The notes under the pieces: generated by a model
Told to the model about the DNA's origin: nothing
What the model saw: the letters and a program-made list of their open reading frames with translations, nothing else
Databases searched by the model: none
Shown: one piece after another, positions 8,752 to 16,009 of the stretch
Layout: every line of letters begins with the position of its first letter
Position numbering within the stretch: the stretch's first letter is position 1
Position numbers and translations under genes: made by a program
Source: Carboxylicivirga sediminis
GTDB taxonomy: Bacteria; Bacteroidota; Bacteroidia; Bacteroidales; Marinilabiliaceae
Assembly (NCBI RefSeq): GCF_018156225.1
Contig: NZ_JAGTAR010000008.1
Location: forward strand, 1-64,000
Direction of reading: 5' to 3'
DNA: 64,000 bases

Positions 8752-9807
8752 ATGCTAACAGCCACTTATAAAAAACAGGAATTAGTTTTTAAGGAAGCAG
8801 GCGGAACATCCCGCGGGGTATTAGAGACCAAGCCCAGTTGGTTTATAAAAATTGAGAATAATCAGGGGATATTCGGAATAGGAGAATGTTCGATTATTCC
8901 GGGTTTAAGTATGGATGACAGCTTAGAGCTTGATGTAATTATTGCAGATGTTTGTACAAACATAAACGATTATGTCCAGGATTATCATCAGCACCTAAAA
9001 GATGTGCCTGCATTACGTTTTGCTATTGAAACAGCATTGAAAGGATTGCAGGTGAAACACCCTTACGAATTGTATCCAAGTCAGTTTACGAGTGGTAATG
9101 AACCGATTGTTATTAACGGGCTTATATGGATGGGAGAGGCAGAGACGATGCTGAAGCGTATTGAGGAAAAGCTGAAGCAAGGCTTTTCTTGTCTGAAACT
9201 TAAGGTGGGTGCCATCGATTTTAACGAAGAACTTCGTCTGCTGAGGCATATAAGAAATCGTTACAGTGAAAAAGACCTGGAGCTTAGGCTGGATGCCAAT
9301 GGTGCCTTTTCACCCGTTGAAGCTTTGTCCAAATTGGAGGCATTGTCGTCCTTTAAAATACATTCCATTGAGCAGCCAATTGAGGCTGGGCAGTATGAGG
9401 ATATGTTTCAATTGTGCCGAAAAACCACTATTCCTATTGCACTTGATGAGGAGTTGATTGGTGTAAATGATATGTCGGCAAAGGCCGAGTTGTTAAGGTT
9501 AATAATGCCTCAATACATTATATTAAAGCCCAGCTTGTTGGGGGGTGTTATGGCTTCAGATGAATGGATTAGCATAGCCGATGAGCTTAATATTGGCTGG
9601 TGGGCCACCTCAGCTCTTGAAGCCAATATTGGTCTTAATGCCATAGCGCAATGGGTAGCCACGAAAAACAGCTCTCTTCGTCAGGGATTAGGAACTGGGC
9701 AGGTTTTTACCAATAACCTGCGGTCACCACTTTATCTTAAAGGACAGGAGTTGTATTATAATCCTCATGGAAACTGGGAAAATCCTTTTGAAGCTAATGA
9801 TGGATAG
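8752..9807 (+). CDS. menC: o-succinylbenzoate synthase
   Basis: MenC dehydrates SHCHC to o-succinylbenzoate in menaquinone synthesis. The 351-residue protein belongs to the enolase superfamily: the acid/base Lys pair in CLKLKVGAI, the metal ligands in LRLDANGAF (Asp), SIEQPIE (Glu) and ALDEEL (Asp), and the second catalytic Lys in ILKPSLLGG. The barrel is complete, and the N-terminal capping domain includes GIGECSIIPGLS. The gene lies between menA (4 bp gap) and menE. Both gene junctions carry the string TAGTATG, which suggests coupled translation. Confidence 0.95.
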   Translation: MLTATYKKQELVFKEAGGTSRGVLETKPSWFIKIENNQGIFGIGECSIIPGLSMDDSLELDVIIADVCTNINDYVQDYHQHLKDVPALRFAIETALKGLQVKHPYELYPSQFTSGNEPIVINGLIWMGEAETMLKRIEEKLKQGFSCLKLKVGAIDFNEELRLLRHIRNRYSEKDLELRLDANGAFSPVEALSKLEALSSFKIHSIEQPIEAGQYEDMFQLCRKTTIPIALDEELIGVNDMSAKAELLRLIMPQYIILKPSLLGGVMASDEWISIADELNIGWWATSALEANIGLNAIAQWVATKNSSLRQGLGTGQVFTNNLRSPLYLKGQELYYNPHGNWENPFEANDG

Positions 9808-9808
9808 T

Positions 9809-10873
9809 ATGGATTCATACAAACAATACGATGCACTGTTAGTTGACGGTATACAATACTGTGGGATTGCATCTGTACTGACTTGGGTTCAAAAACTGGA
9901 AGCAACAAATGAATCTGAGAACCTTCTGATAGCGACATTTATTAGGGATTGGTTTGATGATAAGGATGATATAACATTGCAAACATCGGGGAGTACTGGT
10001 CAGCCAAAAACCATTAAGGTGCATAAACAAGCCATGGTAGCATCAGCTTGTCGTACTATAAGGTTTTTTAATCTTCAAAAGGGCGATAGAGCCTTATTGT
10101 GTTTATCAGCGAAATACATTGCTGGAAAAATGATGTTAGTAAGAGCTTTGGTTGGAGGTTTGGATATAGTGATAACTAATGTCAATTCTAATCCTTTGCA
10201 ACAGATTAATCAGGTAATTGATTTTGCTGCTATGGTGCCAATGCAGCTACACAATGTCCTGTCCGATACTCCAGAAAAGTTAAAGAATATCAAACAACTA
10301 ATTATTGGCGGAGGTAGTGTTAATCCATTGTTATTGGGTCAATTGGCGGGATTGACTACAGAAGTGTGGGAAACCTATGGCATGACTGAGACAGTATCAC
10401 ATATTGCCTTGCGTAGCTTGTCTAATGCTGATGAAATATTTAAGCTGTTACCCGGATTGGTAATTGATGTTGATAGTCGTGGTTGTTTGAAGGTTCTGTC
10501 ATCTGATATCAATACTGAAACACTATTAACCAACGATATGGTTATGCTGGAGTCCTCTACTCAATTCCGCTTGCTGGGACGATGGGATAATGTGATTAAT
10601 ACTGGCGGTGTTAAAGTGATGCCCGAGCTGATTGAAGCCAAACTTAAATCAGTAATTAAGGAGGATTTTATAATCTCCTGGAAGCCTGATGATATTCTGG
10701 GGCAGAAGATTGTGCTGGTGCTGGAGGCCGATTCAGTAATTGATATGGAGGGTGTTGATATGTCAATGTTGTCTAAATATGAGCAGCCTAAGGAGGTTAT
10801 GGCTGTAAGTTGTTTTCCCAAAACAGAAACGGGAAAGATACATCGGCTTAAATTACGCGAACTGTTGGGCTAA
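9809..10873 (+). CDS. menE: o-succinylbenzoate-CoA ligase
   Basis: MenE activates o-succinylbenzoate with ATP and CoA before ring closure by MenB. Adenylate-forming motifs are complete: the P-loop TSGSTGQPKTIKVHK, the A5 motif ETYGMTETVSHIALR, the GRWDNVINTGGVKV hinge region and the C-terminal PKTETGKIHRLKLREL with the catalytic Lys. At about 355 residues it is short for acyl-CoA synthetases but usual for Bacteroidota MenE. In-frame ATGs occur at 9767, 9797, 9800 and 9809. The last is chosen because it directly follows the menC stop, as menC follows menA. The first would overlap menC by 41 bp. Confidence 0.93.
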   Translation: MDSYKQYDALLVDGIQYCGIASVLTWVQKLEATNESENLLIATFIRDWFDDKDDITLQTSGSTGQPKTIKVHKQAMVASACRTIRFFNLQKGDRALLCLSAKYIAGKMMLVRALVGGLDIVITNVNSNPLQQINQVIDFAAMVPMQLHNVLSDTPEKLKNIKQLIIGGGSVNPLLLGQLAGLTTEVWETYGMTETVSHIALRSLSNADEIFKLLPGLVIDVDSRGCLKVLSSDINTETLLTNDMVMLESSTQFRLLGRWDNVINTGGVKVMPELIEAKLKSVIKEDFIISWKPDDILGQKIVLVLEADSVIDMEGVDMSMLSKYEQPKEVMAVSCFPKTETGKIHRLKLRELLG

Positions 10874-10879
10874 AAGTCG

Positions 10880-10907
10880 TTTGTCCATCCCCAAAATATT
10901 ATATTTG
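10880..10907 (+). promoter_or_regulatory. Promoter of the DUF4091 lipoprotein gene
   Basis: TATATTTG (10900-10907) matches TAnnTTTG, with TTTG 16 bp upstream (10880-10883). This would separate the lipoprotein gene from the men operon, whose last gene ends at 10873. Confidence 0.55.
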
Positions 10908-10938
10908 CTTACTTATTATTATCGAACACATCAAAGGA

Positions 10939-12693
10939 ATGAAAATATATATTGTTTTTGCTCTGGCGGGATTATTCTTGCTTACCTCTTGCTACAACCA
11001 GCGACCAGATATTAGTTATTCTACGTTTAGCGAGATTGATAATCCAGATCCAAAGAACCAGGAAGAGTGGCTGGCAACGGGGCGTGGCTTGCATTTGTCT
11101 TTTGGGTCAAAAGATGTTAAATATATGAAGGGGAAAGTGCCCATGCTGGCAGTTGTCAAGGACAAACAAATTCATGCATGGAAAGGTGAAACGGTATCTT
11201 TTCAAGCTGTTTTGTGGAGTTCCTATGACGTTAAACAGGTGGAGTGTGTTTGGGATGATTTTGTTTCAGAAGAGGGGATAACAATTAGCAAAGATATTAT
11301 CCAAACCAGGTATATGAGGTATATGCTGGGTGACGTCTCTTTTGTTAATGATAAATCTCTGGCATTAAAACAGCGTGATTCAACGTTATTGCCCGATATG
11401 CTGGATAGTTTGCCTTGTATAGATATGGAAGCGCAAAGTGTCAGACCAATATGGTTTACCATTCAGGTGCCACGAGAAGCTAAAGCGGGTATTTATAAGA
11501 CAGCGCTTAAGGTGTACTCCAAAGAAAATCCGCCACAAGAATTAAGGCTCAATCTTCAGGTAATAGAAAAAACATTGCCGCCAACAGATGATTGGCGTTT
11601 TCAAACCAATATGTGCATTAATCCTGTAGAAATTGCTCATTGGCACAACGCTCCATTATGGGGCGAGCAACATTTTAATGAGCTTCAACCATATGTTGAG
11701 CTGATGAAAAGAGCCGGGCAGAAGAGTATAACTGCTTATTTGTTCGATCACTACAACGATGTTGGCGCTCCACTTGTACAATGGGTGAAACAATCAAACG
11801 GTCAGGTAGTGGCTGATTTTACCAATTTTGATAAGTGGATTACTTTCCTGTTAGATAATGGTATAACTTCTCAAATTGATTGTTACGCCTTTGAACCAAA
11901 CATTAGCAATAGCTTAACTATATTAGATGAAGCGACTGGTAAAAGGCAGTTAAAAGAACTGAAGGTGCAAGATGATGGCAGGTTGATTAAAGCATGCTAT
12001 ACTAATATCATCAATCATTTGCTTAAAAAGCAATGGTTTGATAAAACGGTTTTTGTGGTTAATGAAGGGCCAACTGAAGAGGTAACCAGGCTGAAGCAGC
12101 TGTTGCATGAAGTTAACAAGGATGTGAAGCTTGAGTTGCTGGCACATGAGTGGACATCTGGTTTGCTAAAAGATGTTTATGCAGCTAATGTACCTTCTCA
12201 ATTCAGTAATCTGAAGGAATGGTTTCGCATCCGGCACCAAAAAGGTTTAGAAACTTCCTATCAGTTGGATGCCAATAGTCAGTTTCCTAATGTTTTTCTA
12301 CACTCGCCATCTGCAGAGTCAGCTTGGTTTGGCTGGTATGCAGCTGCTCAGGGTATTGATGGCATACACATTGAAGCATTTAATAATTGGTTACCAAATC
12401 CTCTGACAAATGCACGGCAGGAGTTCCGCTCTTCGGGCAGTAACTATCTTATTTATCCTGATGCAAAAAGCTCAATCCGGTTTGAGCGATTGATTGAAGG
12501 GATTCAGGATTTTGAGAAGATATTGCTGATGCGCGATGAGTTGGAAGGTATGGATGATGAAACTAGTCGCCGGAAACTAGAATTATTAGATGAAGTGCTG
12601 AGTGATTTCGTTATTGAACGGATACCCCGGGAGAGTGCCAGTCAGATGGTGCGGGAGGGGCAAGAGCTGCTTAAGGAACTTCATCATCAATGA
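10939..12693 (+). CDS. DUF4091 glycoside-hydrolase-like lipoprotein
   Basis: The 584-residue protein begins with a lipoprotein signal (LFLLTSCYNQ, Cys near residue 18), so it is probably anchored in an outer or inner membrane leaflet. The N-terminal region is beta-rich (about residues 40-210: VPMLAVVKDKQIHAWKGE, then VRPIWFTIQVPREAKAGIY). The rest resembles a TIM-barrel. Near the C-terminus lies the DUF4091 signature, including GIDGIHIEAFNNW, GSNYLIYPD and SSIRFERLIEGIQDFEK. DUF4091 proteins are annotated as glycoside-hydrolase-like in Bacteroidota, but the substrate and the catalytic residues here are not known. It has its own promoter-like element and a 66-bp gap from menE. Confidence 0.85.
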   Translation: MKIYIVFALAGLFLLTSCYNQRPDISYSTFSEIDNPDPKNQEEWLATGRGLHLSFGSKDVKYMKGKVPMLAVVKDKQIHAWKGETVSFQAVLWSSYDVKQVECVWDDFVSEEGITISKDIIQTRYMRYMLGDVSFVNDKSLALKQRDSTLLPDMLDSLPCIDMEAQSVRPIWFTIQVPREAKAGIYKTALKVYSKENPPQELRLNLQVIEKTLPPTDDWRFQTNMCINPVEIAHWHNAPLWGEQHFNELQPYVELMKRAGQKSITAYLFDHYNDVGAPLVQWVKQSNGQVVADFTNFDKWITFLLDNGITSQIDCYAFEPNISNSLTILDEATGKRQLKELKVQDDGRLIKACYTNIINHLLKKQWFDKTVFVVNEGPTEEVTRLKQLLHEVNKDVKLELLAHEWTSGLLKDVYAANVPSQFSNLKEWFRIRHQKGLETSYQLDANSQFPNVFLHSPSAESAWFGWYAAAQGIDGIHIEAFNNWLPNPLTNARQEFRSSGSNYLIYPDAKSSIRFERLIEGIQDFEKILLMRDELEGMDDETSRRKLELLDEVLSDFVIERIPRESASQMVREGQELLKELHHQ

Positions 12694-12848
12694 TTGCCAA
12701 ATTGAGATTGGGCGCACGAATTATTTTATTGAGCTGAATAATATCATTCATCTTTCTGTTCAACTTTATTTAATTTGTCAGCGTTGAAGTTAAATGCATT
12801 CCTTTATCAGGGTGTTATCGTTAAATCTATTGCAATAAATATTAGCTT

Positions 12849-14033
12849 ATGAAATTATTATCAACAATGCTACTGGGTCTGATTTGTTTGGCTGTGGTTG
12901 CACAAGACCAAACAGAAGGGTATCAGTTTGAAACAATCTACGATTTAGAGGCAACATGTGTGAAAGATCAGCATCGTTCAGGAACATGCTGGAGCTTCTC
13001 GGCTTTAGGCTTCTTCGAATCGGAAATGATTCGAATCGGAAAAGAGCCAGCTAACCTTTCAGAGATGTTTGTGGTACGTCACTGCTATGCTGACAAAGCT
13101 GAGAAATATGTGCGCTTGCATGGTTCATTAAACTTTGGCCCTGGTGGTGCATTTCACGATGCTGTTTATGTAATGAAGAATTATGGTATGGTACCTGAGG
13201 AGGCATACGCGGGATTAGAATATGGTGAAGAATCGCACGTACATGGTGAAATGGATGCCGTTTTGAAGAATTATGTTGATGCTGTTATTTCAAATAAAAA
13301 CAAGAAGCTGAGTACAGCCTGGAAAAAAGGATTTGACGGTACTTTAGATGCTTACCTAGGTGAGTTACCTCAATCTTTCGAAGTTGACGGTAAAAGCTAT
13401 ACCCCTCAAACCTATATGAAAGAGAGAGTAGGTCTTGATATGAATGACTACATTCAGGTATCTTCGTATACGCATCATCCAACCTACGAAACGTTTATTA
13501 TTGAAGTGCCAGATAACTGGTTGTGGGGTGAAGTTTACAACGTAACATTAGACGACCTGATGACTATTTTTGAGCATTCACTTGAGAATGGTTATACAAT
13601 TGGCTGGGCTGCCGATGTTAGTGAAAAAGGATTTTCACATACTAATGGCGTAGCAATTGTACCAGAAAGTGATGCAAAAGAGATGTCAGGTTCAGAGCGT
13701 TCGCGCTGGGAAAGCATGTCACGTGCCGACCGTAATAAGATGCTTTATAGCTTCGATAAACCTGTAAAAGAAAAGGTAATTACTGCTGAAATGCGTCAGG
13801 AAGCATACGATAACTATCAGACTACTGATGATCATGGAATGCAGATTACAGGTATGGTGAAAGACCAGAACGGTAACAAGTATTTTAAAGTGAAAAACTC
13901 ATGGAATACCAACAATAAATATGATGGCTATTTCTATGCGTCAGAAGCTTTTGTAAAATACAAAACCATGTCAATCATGATTAATAAAAATGCATTGACC
14001 AAAGACCTCAAAAAGAAGCTTGGAATTAAGTAA
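12849..14033 (+). CDS. Exported C1B cysteine peptidase (aminopeptidase C / bleomycin hydrolase type)
   Basis: The 394-residue protein has a signal peptide (MKLLSTMLLGLICLAVVAQ), so it acts outside the cytoplasm, unlike classical PepC or bleomycin hydrolase. Papain-type catalytic residues are visible: Q41 and C47 in KDQHRSGTCWSFSALGFFES, H329 in TDDHGMQITGMV, and N350 in FKVKNSWNTNN. C1B aminopeptidases trim N-terminal residues from peptides and are often hexameric. The gene is followed by a terminator 21 bp past the stop, so it is probably monocistronic. A role in peptide feeding is inferred. Confidence 0.92.
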   Translation: MKLLSTMLLGLICLAVVAQDQTEGYQFETIYDLEATCVKDQHRSGTCWSFSALGFFESEMIRIGKEPANLSEMFVVRHCYADKAEKYVRLHGSLNFGPGGAFHDAVYVMKNYGMVPEEAYAGLEYGEESHVHGEMDAVLKNYVDAVISNKNKKLSTAWKKGFDGTLDAYLGELPQSFEVDGKSYTPQTYMKERVGLDMNDYIQVSSYTHHPTYETFIIEVPDNWLWGEVYNVTLDDLMTIFEHSLENGYTIGWAADVSEKGFSHTNGVAIVPESDAKEMSGSERSRWESMSRADRNKMLYSFDKPVKEKVITAEMRQEAYDNYQTTDDHGMQITGMVKDQNGNKYFKVKNSWNTNNKYDGYFYASEAFVKYKTMSIMINKNALTKDLKKKLGIK

Positions 14034-14054
14034 TCAGATATTGATTTGATAAAC

Positions 14055-14083
14055 AAAAGGGTGGCGAAAGTCACCCTTTTTTA
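14055..14083 (+). terminator. Terminator of the C1B peptidase gene
   Basis: A perfect 9-bp stem (14055-14063 with 14072-14080) with an 8-nt loop ends in a T-run. Confidence 0.8.
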
Positions 14084-14113
14084 TTTAATTAGGCTCACAC
14101 TAACAATAGTATT

Positions 14114-14698
14114 ATGAGAACAGTCATTATTCTTATAGCAATTATCTCAAGTTTCTCTTATTTAAATGCTCAGGAGCCTGATAAAACAGCACTTATTCTG
14201 ATTGATATTCAGGATTTCTATTTCGAAGGAGGAGCTGTGGAATTGGTAAATGCTCAAGTAGCCGGTGAGCAAGCACAGATGCTTTTGCAGTTATTTCGAG
14301 ATATGGGCCTGTTGGTTGTTCATGTGAAACACAAGGCATCAAAAGGGAGTGATATTAATAAAGTCGTTTGGCCTTTAGAAAATGAGAAAGTTATTGAAAA
14401 AACGGAGGTCAATGCGTTTATAGGTACTGACCTGAAAGAGTACCTCGATGCTCATCAGATAGAACATATAGTGATGGCTGGTATGCAAACGCATATGTGT
14501 TTAGAAGCAGGAGTGCGTGCTGCCGCTGATTTTGGGTATAAAGTTTCAGTAGTGGAGGATGCTTGTGCCACCAGAGATTTAAGCTACAATGGTGTAGTTA
14601 TACCTGCGGAACAGGTTCACTTTTCCACCTTGTCCACACTCAGAAGTTACGCCCATATAATGAAGCAGGAAGTTTTTCGGGAAAAATTTTTGAATTAA
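14114..14698 (+). CDS. Exported isochorismatase-like cysteine hydrolase
   Basis: The 194-residue protein has a signal peptide (about residues 1-19, ending LNAQE) followed by an isochorismatase-like hydrolase fold. The catalytic triad is visible as D31 in LILIDIQDF, K96 in VIEKTEVNAF and C129 in THMCLEAGVRAA, with the conserved cis-peptide region VMAGMQTH before it. This family includes nicotinamidases, isochorismatases and other amidases, and the substrate cannot be fixed from motifs. Export to the periplasm is unusual for the family. It stands alone between a terminator and a long non-coding stretch. Confidence 0.88.
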   Translation: MRTVIILIAIISSFSYLNAQEPDKTALILIDIQDFYFEGGAVELVNAQVAGEQAQMLLQLFRDMGLLVVHVKHKASKGSDINKVVWPLENEKVIEKTEVNAFIGTDLKEYLDAHQIEHIVMAGMQTHMCLEAGVRAAADFGYKVSVVEDACATRDLSYNGVVIPAEQVHFSTLSTLRSYAHIMKQEVFREKFLN

Positions 14699-14903
14699 TG
14701 AAAAAAGCTTCATATTTGTATTTGTTAAAATGTGTGAACAAAAAGTTCTGGAAGCATTTTTAGAATTTAGAATTACAAAATCGCGTTAAAAAAGTTTAAA
14801 AGATTGCGTTTAGTGCAATAAATATGGAACTTTATTTATGCGAATTGAGTATAAAGATTTATGAAGCTTTCTTCATAAGTTAGGGTTAAGGTTAGGTTGA
14901 AGA

Positions 14904-14940
14904 AGGAATGTTTGAAAAGTCAAACATTCCTCTTTTTTTT
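14904..14940 (+). terminator. Strong terminator hairpin, unit 1
   Basis: A perfect 11-bp stem (14904-14914 with 14921-14931) encloses a 6-nt loop and is followed by C and a run of T. It is 200 bp from the nearest upstream stop codon. Confidence 0.8.
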
Positions 14941-15030
14941 ATATATGCCGAAACTATTTAGCTTTAAGTGTGTTCTAATATTAATTTAAGATTTTTTCAT
15001 AGATTTGGATTTTGAGTTAAGGTTAGAAGG

Positions 15031-15063
15031 AAAAAAGGAGTTGGCTATCAACTCCTTTTTTTT
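15031..15063 (+). terminator. Strong terminator hairpin, unit 2
   Basis: The GGAGTTG/CAACTCC stem is flanked by A-run and T-run extensions (left arm ends 15043, right arm begins 15049), with a 5-nt loop. It lies about 120 bp upstream of the next gene and would insulate it. Confidence 0.75.
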
Positions 15064-15151
15064 ATTGCTCTTGATTACTACTAATTTTTCAATAACTACC
15101 TTGTGTTGAGAAACTTTATTTGAATATTAAACTGATTCTGATAGTTTATTG

Positions 15152-15159
15152 TATATTTG
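15152..15159 (+). promoter_or_regulatory. Candidate -7 box of the secreted beta-rich protein gene
   Basis: TATATTTG is a perfect match to TAnnTTTG, 25 bp upstream of the start codon at 15185. No -33 TTG was found at the usual spacing. Confidence 0.5.
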
Positions 15160-15184
15160 TCTTGGGGAATTATAAAATATCAGT

Positions 15185-15919
15185 ATGAATCGGGGAGTTT
15201 GTTACATTTCAAGCATTTTTCTAAGTGTTTTGTTATGTTTTAGTATCTGTACGCATGATGCGAAAGCAGAAGGTTTATCCAAAAGAATAGTTAAATCAGC
15301 TGTCAACGTTTCAGGCAATGAACATGAGAATCTTTATGCAACATCAACTAATAGCTTATTTGAACTGAATTGTGTTTCAGATGGAGTTATTACACTTACC
15401 AATACTGACAAGGATATGAAAAGAGGTGTTGTTACGGTATTCTGCAAAGAGATGAAGGAAATACTCTTGCAGGCGACTCTTAATAGTAATGAATCGACCA
15501 CGTTTTATTCGGTTAACAATTGCAAGTGTTTTATTAGTTGGGCTTTGAGGGGTGAAGGGGATACGCTAACATGGTCCGTAAAGCAGGATTTTCTTGAAGG
15601 TTTGTCGGAGCGGAGTGCAATACAGATAGAGCCAGGTATGCAGGAAGTAAGTCATTTGGATAACATGGATAAGTGGTTTGTGTTTACTGCAACTAAGAAT
15701 GGACAGGTTAGAATCTCAACAGTCGGCTTAACAGGTGAAAATACTACTCTATTTGTCTATAAGGACAGTGCTGAGCAAATGATTAGTTCCAGTAATTATG
15801 CTGCTAATACATTGCAGTCGGAAGCTGTAGTTAGTGTTGAGGCAGGGTGTTCATATCTAATAAAGTGGAGTAGCGCCTTCACCAATAAAAGCTACAGTTG
15901 GAATCTAACTTATCTATAA
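15185..15919 (+). CDS. Secreted beta-rich protein with an internal duplication, function unknown
   Basis: I do not recognise a named family with certainty. The 244-residue protein has a signal peptide (about residues 1-29, ending DAKAE). The mature part looks like two related halves. The first ends NCKCFISWALRGEG followed by LTWSVKQDF. The second ends GCSYLIKWSSAFTNKSYSWNL. Both resemble small beta-sandwich modules of the bacterial pre-peptidase C-terminal (PPC) kind. No peptidase domain is attached. It has its own promoter-like box and a terminator, so it is probably a single-gene unit. A surface or periplasmic binding role is only a guess. Confidence 0.75.
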   Translation: MNRGVCYISSIFLSVLLCFSICTHDAKAEGLSKRIVKSAVNVSGNEHENLYATSTNSLFELNCVSDGVITLTNTDKDMKRGVVTVFCKEMKEILLQATLNSNESTTFYSVNNCKCFISWALRGEGDTLTWSVKQDFLEGLSERSAIQIEPGMQEVSHLDNMDKWFVFTATKNGQVRISTVGLTGENTTLFVYKDSAEQMISSSNYAANTLQSEAVVSVEAGCSYLIKWSSAFTNKSYSWNLTYL

Positions 15920-15952
15920 TGAAGTAAAAGTTAGTGATTGAAAAAATAGGAT

Positions 15953-15986
15953 AAAAAAGGGCGAAACATAGAAGTTTCGCCCTTTT
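15953..15986. terminator. Bidirectional terminator between convergent genes
   Basis: A stem of at least 11 bp (AGGGCGAAAC with GTTTCGCCCT, loop 15968-15973) is flanked by A and T runs. It serves both the plus-strand secreted-protein gene and minus-strand pheT. Confidence 0.8.
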
Positions 15987-16009
15987 GATTTATTCTCTAT
16001 GTTGAATGA

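Larger units (their letters stand above)
14699..15184 (+). other. 486-bp gene-free stretch with two look-alike hairpin units
   Basis: No convincing coding frame is present. Two units occur about 130 bp apart: each has AAGATTT (14854 and 14988), then the box GTTAAGGTTAG (14885-14895 and 15016-15026), then GAAGGA-like bases and a strong terminator hairpin with a T-run. Stem sequences differ between the units while the layout is kept. This could be two small RNAs of one family, or a terminator pair behind the isochorismatase-like gene plus a chance repeat. Confidence 0.45.

Noticed and set aside
12602-12787. 61-codon plus-strand frame at the end of the DUF4091 gene
   Set aside because: It overlaps the gene in another frame and runs into AT-rich intergenic DNA with no supporting signal.
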